This document shows positions 17,047 to 25,670 of a DNA stretch of 64,000 nt, piece by piece (the stretch's first letter is position 1; each line of letters starts with the position of its first letter). Origin of the DNA: Geodermatophilus sabuli. GTDB lineage: Bacteria; Actinomycetota; Actinomycetes; Mycobacteriales; Geodermatophilaceae. A program made the position numbers and the translations under genes. The notes below the pieces were generated by a model. It did no database searches and had not been told where the DNA came from. It was given only the letters and a program-made list of their open reading frames with translations. The stretch spans positions 62,001-126,000 of the forward strand of contig NZ_OBDO01000002.1 of NCBI RefSeq assembly GCF_900215145.1. Direction: 5' to 3'.

Positions 17047-18420
17047 ATGTCCGCGCCTGCGCAGTCCACCGCGCCCTCGGGCTCGAACTTCGCCCGCGTG
17101 GTCGGCGCCAGCATCATCGGCACGACCGTCGAGTGGTACGACTTCTTCCTCTACGGCTCGGCCGCCGCGCTCGTCTTCGGCCCCCTGTTCTTCCCGGAGC
17201 AGGACGCCTTCGTCGGCGTCCTGGCCGCGTTCGCCACCTACGCCGTCGGCTTCTTCGCCCGCCCGGTGGGCGCGCTCGTCTTCGGCCACTTCGGGGACCG
17301 GCTCGGCCGCAAGAAACTGCTGGTGATCTCGCTGATGATGATGGGCGGGGCCACCTTCTGCATCGGGCTGCTGCCCACCTACGGCTCCGTCGGCGTGCTG
17401 GCGCCGGTGCTGCTCATCGCGCTGCGGCTGGTCCAGGGCTTCGCCCTCGGCGGCGAGTGGGGCGGTGCGGTCCTCATCGTCTCCGAGCACGGCAAGCCGG
17501 AGAACCGCGGCTTCTGGGCCTCGTGGCCGCAGGCCGGCGCACCGGCGGGCAACCTGCTGGCCACCGGCGTCCTCGCCCTGCTGGCCACGTTCCAGTCCGA
17601 CGAGGCGTTCGAGGCCTGGGGCTGGCGGATCCCGTTCCTGCTGTCCGCGGTGCTCATCCTGGTCGGCCTGTGGGTGCGGCTGACGGTGTCCGAGTCTCCG
17701 GTGTTCCTCGAGGCCCAGCGGGAGGCCGAGGCCAAGGCCGCGGCGAGCGGGGTGGCAGAGAAGGCGCCGATCGTCACGGTGCTCACCCGCTACAAGCGCG
17801 AGGTGCTCACCGCCATGGGGGCGCGGATCGCCGAGAACGTCTCCTTCTACCTGCTCACCGCCTTCAGCCTCACCTACCTGACCAACGTCGTGGGGCTGGA
17901 CTCGTCGTTCGCGCTGAACGCGGTCCTGATCGCCTCGGCGGTGCACCTGGTGACCATCCCGCTGTGGGGCGCGCTGTCGGACCGGATCGGCCGCAAGCCG
18001 GTCTACCTCTTCGGTGCCCTGGGTGTCGGCCTGTGGGCGTTCGCCTTCTTCGGCCTGCTCGACACCGGCGACTTCTTCCTCTCCGTCCTCGCCATCACCG
18101 TCGGGCTGCTCTTCCACGGCGCCATGTACGGCCCGCAGGCGGCGTTCTTCTCCGAGCTGTTCGGCACCAAGGCCCGCTACACCGGTGTCTCGATCGGCGC
18201 CCAGCTCGCCTCCCTGGTGGCCGGCGCCCCGGCGCCGCTGATCGCCCTGGCGCTGCTGGGCAGCTTCGACGACCCGAACGAGTTCGCCGTCGCCCTCTAC
18301 ATCGTCGCCTGTGCCGTCGTCACGCTGCTCGCCGTTGCGACCTACGGGGAGACGGGCCGGCGCGACCTCGCCGCGGACAAGGCCGTCGTCGTCAAGGAGC
18401 GCCGCTCCACGTCGGTCTGA
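17047..18420 (+). CDS. MHS-family major facilitator transporter (organic acid:H+ symporter type)
   Basis: Protein of 457 aa with about 12 membrane helices. The N-terminus GTTVEWYDFFLYGSAAALVF and the loop GHFGDRLGRKKLLV are hallmarks of the metabolite:H+ symporter group (KgtP/ProP relatives); a second RIGRKPVYLFGALG loop follows in the other half. Divergent placement against 3-hydroxybutyrate dehydrogenase suggests the cargo is 3-hydroxybutyrate, acetoacetate or another small organic acid (inference). A GAGTAGGAGA purine stretch lies just before the ATG. Followed by an unusually long palindromic terminator. Confidence 0.93.
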   Translation: MSAPAQSTAPSGSNFARVVGASIIGTTVEWYDFFLYGSAAALVFGPLFFPEQDAFVGVLAAFATYAVGFFARPVGALVFGHFGDRLGRKKLLVISLMMMGGATFCIGLLPTYGSVGVLAPVLLIALRLVQGFALGGEWGGAVLIVSEHGKPENRGFWASWPQAGAPAGNLLATGVLALLATFQSDEAFEAWGWRIPFLLSAVLILVGLWVRLTVSESPVFLEAQREAEAKAAASGVAEKAPIVTVLTRYKREVLTAMGARIAENVSFYLLTAFSLTYLTNVVGLDSSFALNAVLIASAVHLVTIPLWGALSDRIGRKPVYLFGALGVGLWAFAFFGLLDTGDFFLSVLAITVGLLFHGAMYGPQAAFFSELFGTKARYTGVSIGAQLASLVAGAPAPLIALALLGSFDDPNEFAVALYIVACAVVTLLAVATYGETGRRDLAADKAVVVKERRSTSV

Positions 18421-18423
18421 GCA

Positions 18424-18465
18424 CCCACGGGCGGCCCATGACACGTGTCATGGGCCGTCCGTGGG
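18424..18465 (+). terminator. 42-nt near-perfect palindrome, terminator of the MHS transporter gene
   Basis: The 42 nt fold into 21 paired positions with one G-T pair (18431/18458) and no unpaired loop in the DNA palindrome; the centre is GACACGTGTC. It begins 4 nt after the stop. A terminator is the simplest reading, though a protein-binding palindrome is possible. Confidence 0.7.
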
Positions 18466-18586
18466 CCGCGTCGCCGGAAGTCGTGAGAACCGGCACCTGT
18501 GTCGGGGCCGGGACGGCGGCAGCCTCGGAGGTGCGCCCGGGAGCACTGGCTGGATCCCCGACCGGCGGGCGCACCGAGGAGGCCCC

Positions 18587-19564
18587 GTGCACCCGACCAC
18601 CGCCCCCGCCCCGCCGTCGCCGGTCCCGCCGACCGTGCCCGCCGTCGAGGTCGTGGACCTGCGCCGCCGTTACGGGTCGTTCGAGGCGGTCCGCGGCATC
18701 TCCTTCGAGGTCCACCCCGGCGAGGTGCTGGCGGTGCTCGGCGTCAACGGCGCCGGCAAGACCTCCGCGTTGGAGGTGCTCGAGGGCCTGGCCGCCCCCT
18801 CCGGCGGCTCCGTGCGGGTGTTCGGCCGTGACCCGCAGCACGAGCGGTCCGCCGTCCGCCGGCACCTCGGGGTGCTCCTGCAGGCCAGCGGGCTGCCCGG
18901 CGACCTCACCGTGGCGGAGACCGTGCGGCCCTGGGGGCGCACCCTCACCGATCCGCGGCCGGTCGGCGAGGCGCTGGAGATGGTCGACCTCGCCGGCCGG
19001 GCCGACGTCCGCGTCCGCAGCCTCTCCGGAGGCGAGCGCCGCCGGCTGGACCTGACGCTGGCGCTGCTCGGCCGCCCGGCCGTCCTGGTCCTCGACGAGC
19101 CCACCACCGGGCTGGACCCGGAGAGCCGGCGCAGCGTCTGGACGCTGGTCCGCGGCCTGGTGGACGACGGCGCCGCCGTCGTGCTCACCACGCACCACCT
19201 CGAGGAGGCGGAGCAGCTCGCCGACCGGATCGCGATCATGCGGGCCGGGCGGATCGTGCTCGCCGGCACCCGCGAGGAGATCGCCGCGACCCAGCCGGCC
19301 ACGATCACCTTCACCCTGACCGCCGACGCCCCGGCGCTGCCGTCGCTGCCCGGGGTGCGGGCACACACCCGGCGTCCGGACGTCGAGCTGCACACCCGCG
19401 CCCTGCAGCCGGCGCTCACCGCGCTGCTCACCTGGGCCGCGGAGCACCGGGTCGTGCTGGCCGGCCTGCAGGCCCGCTCTGCCTCCCTCGAGCGGGCCTT
19501 CCTCGCGGTCGCCGATGCCGAGCCCGCCGCAGCCGAGCCCGCCGCAGCCGACCCCGCCGCCTGA
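18587..19564 (+). CDS. ABC transporter ATP-binding protein (drug/antibiotic exporter type)
   Basis: Protein of 325 aa from GTG 18587, preceded by GAGGAGG. Walker A GVNGAGKTS (about residue 55-63), signature LSGGERRRLDL, Walker B VLVLDEPTTGLD and the H-loop THH are all intact. The C-terminal about 80 residues form the extension common in DrrA/CcmA-like exporters. The last 15 residues are a degenerate AEPAA repeat running straight into a tandem DNA repeat after the stop. It pairs with the permease gene 122 nt downstream, and a two-component system follows, an arrangement typical of sensed export. Confidence 0.94.
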   Translation: MHPTTAPAPPSPVPPTVPAVEVVDLRRRYGSFEAVRGISFEVHPGEVLAVLGVNGAGKTSALEVLEGLAAPSGGSVRVFGRDPQHERSAVRRHLGVLLQASGLPGDLTVAETVRPWGRTLTDPRPVGEALEMVDLAGRADVRVRSLSGGERRRLDLTLALLGRPAVLVLDEPTTGLDPESRRSVWTLVRGLVDDGAAVVLTTHHLEEAEQLADRIAIMRAGRIVLAGTREEIAATQPATITFTLTADAPALPSLPGVRAHTRRPDVELHTRALQPALTALLTWAAEHRVVLAGLQARSASLERAFLAVADAEPAAAEPAAADPAA

Positions 19565-19570
19565 CTGTCG

Positions 19571-19622
19571 CCCGACCCAGCCGCCCGACCCCGCCGCCCG
19601 ACCCCGCCGCCCGACCCGCAGC
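19571..19622. repeat. Tandem 13-bp repeat between ABC genes
   Basis: Unit CCCGACCCCGCCG repeated about four times (19571, 19584, 19597, 19610; the first has one change and the last is partial). It continues, in degenerate form, the AEPAA-coding repeat at the end of the ATPase gene, so the stop codon lies inside a longer simple-repeat tract. Confidence 0.7.
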
Positions 19623-19686
19623 GGAGTCGCTCGAGGGCGGGAACCGCACCCCGATCGACTCCGCACCCCCGCTGAGGAGACCCACC

Positions 19687-20484
19687 ATGACCGTGCTCGC
19701 CGCCCCCACAGCCTCCGGCGCCCGCCGCCGCGTGCTCGCGCTCGCCGGCGCCGAGACCCGGCTGCTGCTGCGCAACCGCACCGCCGTCGTCAACTCCGTG
19801 CTCATGCCGCTGCTGCTGGTCGCGGCGGTGCGGGCCATCGGCCTCGACACCGCCGGCGGCAACCAGCTCGTCGTCACCGGCCTCGGCATCACCCTGCTGT
19901 TCGTCACCTACTACAACCTGGTCACCACCTACGTCGCCCGCCGCGAGGACCTGGTGCTCCAGCGGATGCGCACCGGCGAGCTCACCGGGCCGGAGATCCT
20001 GCTCGGCACCGCCGTGCCGACCCTGCTGGTGACCCTCGCCCAGGTCGCGCTCGTCACCGCCGGCGTGACGGTGATCGGCGAGTGGTCCGCCCCGGTGGAC
20101 GTCGTCCTGCCGCTGCTGGCCCTCGTCCTCGGCGCCGCGCTGATGGTGGTGCTCGCCGCGGCCAGCACCGCGTTCACCCGCACCGCCGAGAGCGCCCAGA
20201 TCACCACGCTGCCCCTGGTGATGGGAGCCACCGTCGGCTCCGGCCTGTTCACGCCGCTGAGCGTCTTCCCCGAGGCGCTCGCCGGCGTCCTGCGGTTCCT
20301 GCCGCTCACGCCGGTCGTCGAGCTGGCCCAGCTCGGTCTCACGGGCCGCGCGTGGGACGGCCGGGCGGTCGACCTGGCCGGCGCCTGGTCGGCGGCGGTC
20401 CTCCCGCTGGCGGTCCTGGCCGCGTGGACCATCGTCGGCGGCCTCCTGGCCGGCCGGGTGTTCCGCTGGGCGCCGCGCAGGTGA
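19687..20484 (+). CDS. ABC-2 type transporter permease
   Basis: Protein of 265 aa with about six membrane helices, starting after TGAGGAGA. The first segment LAGAETRLLLRNRTAVVNSVLMPLLL is typical for ABC-2 permeases, and SVFPEALAGVLRFLPLTPVVEL matches the conserved amphipathic stretch before the final helices. It forms the membrane half of the exporter whose ATPase is upstream. The substrate is unknown; drugs, lipids or peptides are possible. Confidence 0.9.
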   Translation: MTVLAAPTASGARRRVLALAGAETRLLLRNRTAVVNSVLMPLLLVAAVRAIGLDTAGGNQLVVTGLGITLLFVTYYNLVTTYVARREDLVLQRMRTGELTGPEILLGTAVPTLLVTLAQVALVTAGVTVIGEWSAPVDVVLPLLALVLGAALMVVLAAASTAFTRTAESAQITTLPLVMGATVGSGLFTPLSVFPEALAGVLRFLPLTPVVELAQLGLTGRAWDGRAVDLAGAWSAAVLPLAVLAAWTIVGGLLAGRVFRWAPRR

Positions 20485-20522
20485 TCTGGGCCGATCCGGG
20501 CGGGCGCGGTCGGTACGGCAGC

Positions 20523-21734
20523 ATGACCGCCGTGCCGACCGTCGCCCGCTGGTGGGAGAACCGCACGGCGCCGCAGCGCATCGAGCTGTACACCCGCTGG
20601 TCGTTCTACATCTGGCTGGCGATGGCCCCGCTGCTCGCCCTCGGGATCGCCGGCTCCGCGGCCCAGCGGGTCCAGCCGGCGACGACGGTGTTCGTCCTGG
20701 CCTCCGTCGCGGTGGCCGCCACCGCGGTGCTGCTGGCCCGCGCCGGCCTGGCCGCGCACGGGGAGGGCCGCGGGCTGCCGCGCCGCCCGGCGCTCGCCGC
20801 CGCGGCCGCCGCCGTGGCCGCCGCGGCCGCGGCCGTCCTCGCCTTCACGCCCGACGCCCCCGACACACCCGCCCTGCCCTGGGGCGTGGCCATGCCCCCG
20901 GCCATGGCGCTGGTCGCGGCCTCGACGGTGTGGCCGACCCGCACGCTGACGCGGGCCGGCTCCGGCATCGGCGGGGCGACCGGGATCGTCGTCCTGGCGA
21001 TCGGCGCGCCCCTCGGTGTCGGCGCGGTCCTGGCCATCGTCGTCGGCGCCACCTCGACGTTCCTGACCCTGGCCTTCCGGTTCTCCGTGTGGGTGCTCGA
21101 CGTCGTCCGCGAGATGGAGCGCAGCCGTGGGGCGCAGCTGCAGCTGGCCGTCGCCGAGGAGCGGCTGCGCTTCGCCCGCGACCTGCACGACGTCATGGGG
21201 CGCAACCTGTCGGCGATCGCGGTGAAGAGCCAGCTGGCCGCCGAGCTCGTGCGCCGCGGCCGCGACGGCGCCGCCGAGGAGTTGGCCGACATCAGCCGGG
21301 TCGCCGAGGAGTCGCTGCGGGAGGTGCGCGACGTCGTCCGCGGCTACCGGCGCACCGACCTGGCCGGCGAGCTGGCCGGCGCCCGGTCGGTGCTGCGCGC
21401 CGCCGGGGTCGGCTGCACGGTGAGCGGGGAGGACGGCGGTGCCGCGCTCCCGGAACCGGTGCAGGCGGCGCTGGGCTGGGTGGTGCGGGAGGCGGTGACC
21501 AACGTGTTGCGGCACAGCCGGGCGACCGAGTGCACGGTGGAGCTGCGGACGGCCGGCGGGGAGGCGGAGCTGACGGTGACCAACGACGGCGTGGCGGGGT
21601 CCGGCAGCGGCTGGGGCAGCGGGCTCACAGGCCTGGCCGAGCGGCTGGCCGTCGCCGGTGGCCGGCTGTCCACCCGGCGCGAGCGGGACCGGTTCGTGCT
21701 CACCGCATCCCTGCCGGTGGGGGTGCCGGCGTGA
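20523..21734 (+). CDS. Sensor histidine kinase (HisKA_3, DesK-like)
   Basis: Protein of 403 aa. The N-terminal half holds about four to five membrane helices (roughly 28-200). The H-box EERLRFARDLHDVMGRNLSAI carries the phosphorylated His, followed by a HATPase_c domain with VVREAVTNVLRHSRATEC and GSGWGSGLTGLAERL. This is the NarL-partner class of kinases related to DesK, often sensing membrane state or envelope-active compounds. It overlaps the response regulator start by 4 nt (GTGA) and lies 38 nt after the ABC permease, so it probably senses the exporter's substrate or effect. Confidence 0.93.
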   Translation: MTAVPTVARWWENRTAPQRIELYTRWSFYIWLAMAPLLALGIAGSAAQRVQPATTVFVLASVAVAATAVLLARAGLAAHGEGRGLPRRPALAAAAAAVAAAAAAVLAFTPDAPDTPALPWGVAMPPAMALVAASTVWPTRTLTRAGSGIGGATGIVVLAIGAPLGVGAVLAIVVGATSTFLTLAFRFSVWVLDVVREMERSRGAQLQLAVAEERLRFARDLHDVMGRNLSAIAVKSQLAAELVRRGRDGAAEELADISRVAEESLREVRDVVRGYRRTDLAGELAGARSVLRAAGVGCTVSGEDGGAALPEPVQAALGWVVREAVTNVLRHSRATECTVELRTAGGEAELTVTNDGVAGSGSGWGSGLTGLAERLAVAGGRLSTRRERDRFVLTASLPVGVPA

Positions 21735-22336
21735 TCCGGGTGCTGCTCGCTGACGACGAGAACCTGATCCGCTCCGCGCTGGCGGCGCTGCTGGCGCTGG
21801 AGGAGGACCTCGAGGTCGTCGCCCAGGCGGCCTCGGGGGAGGAGGCGCTGGCCATGGCGCGGGCGCACACCCCGGACGTCGCCGTCCTCGACCTGCAGAT
21901 GCCCGACCGGGACGGGATCACGGTGGCCGCCGAGCTGGCGACGACGGTGCCCGGCTGCGCGGCCGTCATCGTGACCGGCCACGGCCGCGCCGGGCACCTC
22001 AAGCGCGCGCTGGAGGCGGGGGTGCGCGGCTTCCTGCCCAAGACGGTCAGCGCGCCGGTGCTCACCGACGTCGTCCGCACCGTGCACCGCGGCGGCCGCT
22101 ACGTCGACCCGGAGCTGGCCGCCGAGGCGATCAGCGCGGGCGACAGCCCGCTCACGCCGCGCGAGGCCGACGTCCTGGAGCTCGCGGCCGGGGGCGCGCC
22201 GGTGGAGGAGATCGCCGCCCGCGCGCACCTGTCACCGGGGACGGTCCGCAACCACCTGTCGGCCGCGGCGGCGAAGCTGGGTGCGCCCAACCGGCACGCG
22301 GCCGTGCAGGCCGCGCGCCGGCACGGGTGGATCTAG
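21731..22336 (+). CDS. NarL/LuxR-family response regulator (DesR-like)
   Basis: Protein of 201 aa, GTG start overlapping the kinase stop. Receiver domain: acidic DDEN, phospho-Asp in VAVLDLQMPDRDG, Thr in IVTGHGR and Lys in FLPKTV. C-terminal LuxR helix-turn-helix: LTPREADVLELAAGGAPVEEIAARAHLS then TVRNHLSAAAAKLG. It probably regulates the ABC exporter genes just upstream. The stop codon TAG is the first part of a stop-anchored repeat. Confidence 0.94.
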   Translation: MIRVLLADDENLIRSALAALLALEEDLEVVAQAASGEEALAMARAHTPDVAVLDLQMPDRDGITVAAELATTVPGCAAVIVTGHGRAGHLKRALEAGVRGFLPKTVSAPVLTDVVRTVHRGGRYVDPELAAEAISAGDSPLTPREADVLELAAGGAPVEEIAARAHLSPGTVRNHLSAAAAKLGAPNRHAAVQAARRHGWI

Positions 22337-22425
22337 AAGGACCCCCTCCTCCCCACCCTTCGCAAGCTCAGGGCGGGCCCCTGGACGGGGCCGGAGGGCG
22401 CGGAGGACGGGACCTTCTTCAGGAC
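22334..22425. repeat. Stop-anchored intergenic repeat, copy A (double-ended)
   Basis: The element starts inside the response-regulator stop (TAGAAGGACCCC) and ends at the stop of the converging small gene, where the minus strand reads TGAAGAAGGTCCCGTCC. Both ends are therefore the same motif in opposite orientation, each fused to a gene's stop codon. It fills the complete 80-nt space between the two genes and likely works as a bidirectional terminator. Confidence 0.65.
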
Positions 22426-22610
22426 GCGGCGTTGCCCGGACGGGCGGTGCCCTCGTCGCGCTGGGCCTCGTCGTCGGTGGTCAGCGTCACGTCCTGCTCG
22501 CCGCCGTCGGGACGGTCCTCGCCCGGGACGCCGTCGATCAGGTTGCCGCTGCTCGGGCCGTCGGAGACGTCCTCGCCCTCGTGGTAGCCGGTCGGGTCGG
22601 GTGCGCTCAT
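22419..22610 (-). CDS. Small acidic, probably disordered protein (63 aa)
   Basis: Protein of 63 aa rich in Asp, Glu, Gly and Pro with hardly any hydrophobic residues (for example SGNLIDGVPGEDRPDGGEQD). No known domain. It resembles its upstream neighbour in style, and the ATG at 22608-22610 has a GGAGGAGCAGC ribosome site. Such hydrophilic small proteins are common in Geodermatophilaceae and can be stress-related, but no function can be assigned. Confidence 0.65.
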   Translation of the reverse strand: MSAPDPTGYHEGEDVSDGPSSGNLIDGVPGEDRPDGGEQDVTLTTDDEAQRDEGTARPGNAAS

Positions 22611-22643
22611 GCTGCTCCTCCAGGTGGTCGTGGTCGCCGGGGC

Positions 22644-22859
22644 TCAGACGCTGCCGCCGGACCCGCCGCGCTCGGCGCGCGCCGGGTCGCTGTCGGCCTT
22701 GGCCGGCAGGTCGTCGGGCTGGGCGGCGTCCCGCTCCACCGCCTCCTCACGGGTGAGGGGGACGTCGTCGAAACCGGTGCCGGTGCTGCTGTTGTCGCCG
22801 CTTCCCGACGCGGTCGGGATGTCCTGCTGGATCCGGTCGCTGCCCTGCGGGTCGGTCAC
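22644..22859 (-). CDS. Small acidic, probably disordered protein (71 aa)
   Basis: Protein of 71 aa (MTDPQGSDRIQQDIPTASGS at the start), polar and acidic, with the short motif FDDVPLTREEAVERD. A GGAGGTTCCC ribosome site sits before the ATG at 22857-22859. It is 33 nt upstream of the 63-aa gene on the same strand and probably cotranscribed. Unknown function. Confidence 0.65.
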   Translation of the reverse strand: MTDPQGSDRIQQDIPTASGSGDNSSTGTGFDDVPLTREEAVERDAAQPDDLPAKADSDPARAERGGSGGSV

Positions 22860-22919
22860 GGGAACCTCCTGTGCGACGGCGGTGTCCCCGGGACCTTGCC
22901 CGCCACTGCTCCCGGGAAA

Positions 22920-22963
22920 ACGGCCGGCGGCCGCCTCCCGCGAGGGAGACGGCCGCCGGCCGT
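22920..22963 (-). terminator. Strong hairpin terminator after the acyl-CoA dehydrogenase gene
   Basis: Outer perfect 14-bp stem (22920-22933 with 22950-22963), one mismatch, then five more pairs capped by a GCGA tetraloop (22940-22943). It separates the minus-strand acyl-CoA dehydrogenase gene from the two small genes downstream. Confidence 0.8.
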
Positions 22964-22980
22964 CTTCTGGCGCCGTGCCG

Positions 22981-23030
22981 GGTCCACCCTGCGCTGGCGG
23001 AGGGTGGGAGGGACGGGGGGTCCTTCTTCA
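22981..23030 (-). repeat. Stop-anchored intergenic repeat, copy C
   Basis: On the minus strand the acyl-CoA dehydrogenase stop TGA is followed directly by AGAAGGACCCCCCGTCC, then a C-rich half and a G-rich return (CCACCCT ... AGGGTGG) that can pair. Same family as the elements at 16141-16199 and 22334-22425. Confidence 0.55.
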
Positions 23031-24872
23031 GAAGGCGGCCTCGTCGACCTCCATCAGGGCGTTGTCGGTCAGCTCGACGACGGCCCGCTCCGACGAGAGC
23101 CGGGGCAGCACCTGGGTGCAGAAGAACCGGGCGGCGGCGAGCTTCCCCTCGTAGAAGTGCCGGTCCGCGGTCCGGACCTCGCCGGCGAGGGCGGTGAGCG
23201 CCACCTCGGCCTGGCGCACCAGCAACCAGGCGGTGACCAGGTCGCCGGTGGCCAGCAGCAGCCGCGAGGTGTTCTGGCCGACCTTGTACAGGTTGGTGAC
23301 GTCCTGCTGGGCGGCGGTGAGGTGACCGAACATCGCCGTGAGCATCTGCTGGACCTCACCGAGGGCGGTGCCCAGCAGCGCGCGCTCCTGCTTGAGCCGG
23401 CCGTTGCCGGCCTCGTCCTCGACCGTGGCCTGGATCTGCGCGGCCAGCCAGGTCAGCGCGACGCCGCCGTCCTTGACGATCTTGCGGAAGAAGAAGTCCT
23501 GCCCCTGGATCGCCGTGGTGCCCTCGTACAGGGTGTCGATCTTGGAGTCGCGGATGTACTGCTCGACCGGGTAGTCCTGCAGGAAGCCGGAGCCGCCGAG
23601 GGTCTGCAGCGACTCGGCGGTGAGCAGCTGCGTGGCCCGCTCCGAGCCGAAGCCCTTCACCACGGGGAGCAGCAGGTCGTTGAGCCGGGCGGCCAGTCGA
23701 GCCTCCTCGCTGTCGGCGGTGCCGGCGGCCTCGGCCTGGGTCACCTGGTCGCGGAAGCCGGCGGCGTACAGGTACAACGCGCGCATGCCCTCGGCGTAGG
23801 ACTTCTGCAGCATCAGCGAGCGGCGGACGTCGGGGTGGTGGGTGATGGTCACCCGCGGGGCGTCCTTGCTGGTGGCGGTGAGGTCGGCGCCCTGGACGCG
23901 GTTCTTCGCGTAGTCCAGCGCCACCTGGTAGCCGGCCGAGAGGGTCGCGATCGCCTTGGTGCCGACGAACATCCGCGCGTACTCGATGACCTTGAACATC
24001 TGGGCGATGCCGTCGTGCACGTCGCCGACCAGCCAGCCCTTGGCCGGCACCGGCCCGTCGCCGAAGGTGACCTCACAGGTCGTGGAGACCTTGAGGCCCA
24101 TCTTCTTCTCGACGTTGGTGACGTAGGCGCCGTTGCGCTCGCCCGGCTCACCGGTCTCCAGGTCCACGTGGAACTTGGGGACGACGAACAGCGACAGCCC
24201 CTTGGTGCCGGGCCCCGCGCCCTCGGGGCGGGCCAGCACCAGGTGGACGATGTTGTCGGACAGGTCGTGCTCGGCGGAGGTGATGAACCGCTTCACCCCG
24301 GTGATGTGCCAGGAGCCGTCGGGCTGCTGCACGGCCCTGGTGCGGCCGGCGCCGACGTCGGAGCCGGCGTCGGGCTCGGTGAGCACCATGGTGGCGCCCC
24401 AGCCCCGGTCGATCATCAGGCGGGCGAGCTTCCTCTGGTCCTCGGTGCCGAGGTCGAACAGCGTCTGGGCGAACGCCGGGCCGGAGCCGTACATGAACAC
24501 CGCCGGGTTGGCGCCGAGCACCATCTCGAACGCGCCCCAGGTCAGGGCCGCGGGCGCGCCGAAGCCGCCGAGCTCCTCGGAGAGGTCCAGGCGGTACCAC
24601 TCGCCGGCGTGCAGCGCCTCGACCGACTCCTTGAACGACTCGGGCAGCGTCACCGCGTGCGTGGCGGGGTCGAACACCGGCGGGTTGCGGTCGGCATCGG
24701 TGAAGGAGGCCGCGATCGGGCCCTCGGCGAGCCGGCGGATCTCGGCGAGCACCCCGCGGGCGGTCTCGGCGTCCATCTGCTCGAACGGGCCGGTGCCGAA
24801 GCGGTCCTTGGTGTCGAGGAACTCGAACAGGTTGAACTCGAGGTCGCGCAGGTTCGCGGTGTAGTGGCTCAT
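23028..24872 (-). CDS. Acyl-CoA dehydrogenase (FadE5-like, long form)
   Basis: Protein of 614 aa from the ATG at 24870-24872; the N-terminus [17 protein letters not shown] matches the start of mycobacterial FadE5-type enzymes. It introduces the alpha-beta double bond in acyl-CoA using FAD. Seen in order: N-terminal helical domain, [19 protein letters not shown] (FAD/substrate loop), [16 protein letters not shown], a C-terminal FAD domain, and [19 protein letters not shown] with the catalytic Glu, followed by the about 130-residue extra C-terminal helical domain typical for this long group. A TetR-type palindrome lies 60 nt upstream. Confidence 0.93.
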   Translation of the reverse strand: MSHYTANLRDLEFNLFEFLDTKDRFGTGPFEQMDAETARGVLAEIRRLAEGPIAASFTDADRNPPVFDPATHAVTLPESFKESVEALHAGEWYRLDLSEELGGFGAPAALTWGAFEMVLGANPAVFMYGSGPAFAQTLFDLGTEDQRKLARLMIDRGWGATMVLTEPDAGSDVGAGRTRAVQQPDGSWHITGVKRFITSAEHDLSDNIVHLVLARPEGAGPGTKGLSLFVVPKFHVDLETGEPGERNGAYVTNVEKKMGLKVSTTCEVTFGDGPVPAKGWLVGDVHDGIAQMFKVIEYARMFVGTKAIATLSAGYQVALDYAKNRVQGADLTATSKDAPRVTITHHPDVRRSLMLQKSYAEGMRALYLYAAGFRDQVTQAEAAGTADSEEARLAARLNDLLLPVVKGFGSERATQLLTAESLQTLGGSGFLQDYPVEQYIRDSKIDTLYEGTTAIQGQDFFFRKIVKDGGVALTWLAAQIQATVEDEAGNGRLKQERALLGTALGEVQQMLTAMFGHLTAAQQDVTNLYKVGQNTSRLLLATGDLVTAWLLVRQAEVALTALAGEVRTADRHFYEGKLAAARFFCTQVLPRLSSERAVVELTDNALMEVDEAAF

Positions 24873-24931
24873 GTGTGACGTGCTCCCGGGCCGGCGTCCC
24901 ACGAGGGGGTACTCGCGGGTAACAAACGGTA

Positions 24932-24945
24932 TTACCGGCCGGTAA
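24932..24945. promoter_or_regulatory. Operator-like palindrome upstream of the acyl-CoA dehydrogenase gene
   Basis: Perfect 14-bp palindrome TTACCGGCCGGTAA inside a lower-GC patch, with a further GGTAAC half-site at 24919-24924. Shape and position suit a TetR-family regulator of fatty-acid oxidation genes; which regulator is unknown. Confidence 0.55.
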
Positions 24946-25063
24946 CCAGAGCAAGGACCCGTCGGAGGGATGTCGGGAGCGGTGGCGGTGAGCGCCCCGC
25001 GGTGGTGGTTGACCCCCGTGGTCGGGCGGCAGGACACTGGATGCCTCGTAGAGGGAGCCGACG

Positions 25064-25666
25064 ATGGTGTGGAACCTCAGGGGCAGCTACGCAGAGACCT
25101 GCTCGTGTGAGCTGATGTGTCCGTGCAACCTCACGTTCGACCACGGCGCCACGTACGACTTCTGCCGGGCGACGCTGGCCTTCGACATCCGTGAGGGCGA
25201 CGTGGACGGCACCGACGTCCGGGGCCGTCGGGTCGTGACGATCATCGACACCCCGAAGGTCATGACCGACGGCAACTGGCGCCTCGGGATGTTCGTCGAC
25301 GACCAGGCCACCGACGACCAGTTCGACAAGCTGGTCAAGGTCTTCGGGGGTCAGCTCGGGGGCCCGATGGCCGCGCTCGCCCCGCTCGTGGGGGAGATCG
25401 TGGGCGTCGAGCGGGCCGCCATCGAGATCCGCGACGACGGTCTGCTGCACAGCGTGCGCGTCGGGGACGCGATCGACTTCGAGGTCCAGGACATCGTGCC
25501 GTTCGGGGTCGAGAACGGGCGGCCGGTCCAGTTCGACGGGATGTTCCACCCGGTCGGGTCGAACCTGACGATGGCGGAGGCCCGGCGCTCGCGGATCAAC
25601 GCGTTCGGTATCGCGTACGAGGGCAGGACCGGCCTGTCCACCGCCGAGTTCACCTGGTCCGCCTGA
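25064..25666 (+). CDS. DUF1326 domain protein
   Basis: Protein of 200 aa. It starts [20 protein letters not shown], with a Cys-x-Cys-x4-Cys-x-Cys cluster that defines DUF1326 and is suggestive of metal or haem-type coordination (inference). The rest is beta-rich and ends [31 protein letters not shown]. The DUF2182 membrane protein gene follows after 4 nt, an association I recall from many genomes, so the two probably form one complex or pathway. No signal peptide. Confidence 0.9.
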   Translation: MVWNLRGSYAETCSCELMCPCNLTFDHGATYDFCRATLAFDIREGDVDGTDVRGRRVVTIIDTPKVMTDGNWRLGMFVDDQATDDQFDKLVKVFGGQLGGPMAALAPLVGEIVGVERAAIEIRDDGLLHSVRVGDAIDFEVQDIVPFGVENGRPVQFDGMFHPVGSNLTMAEARRSRINAFGIAYEGRTGLSTAEFTWSA

Positions 25667-25670
25667 CCCG

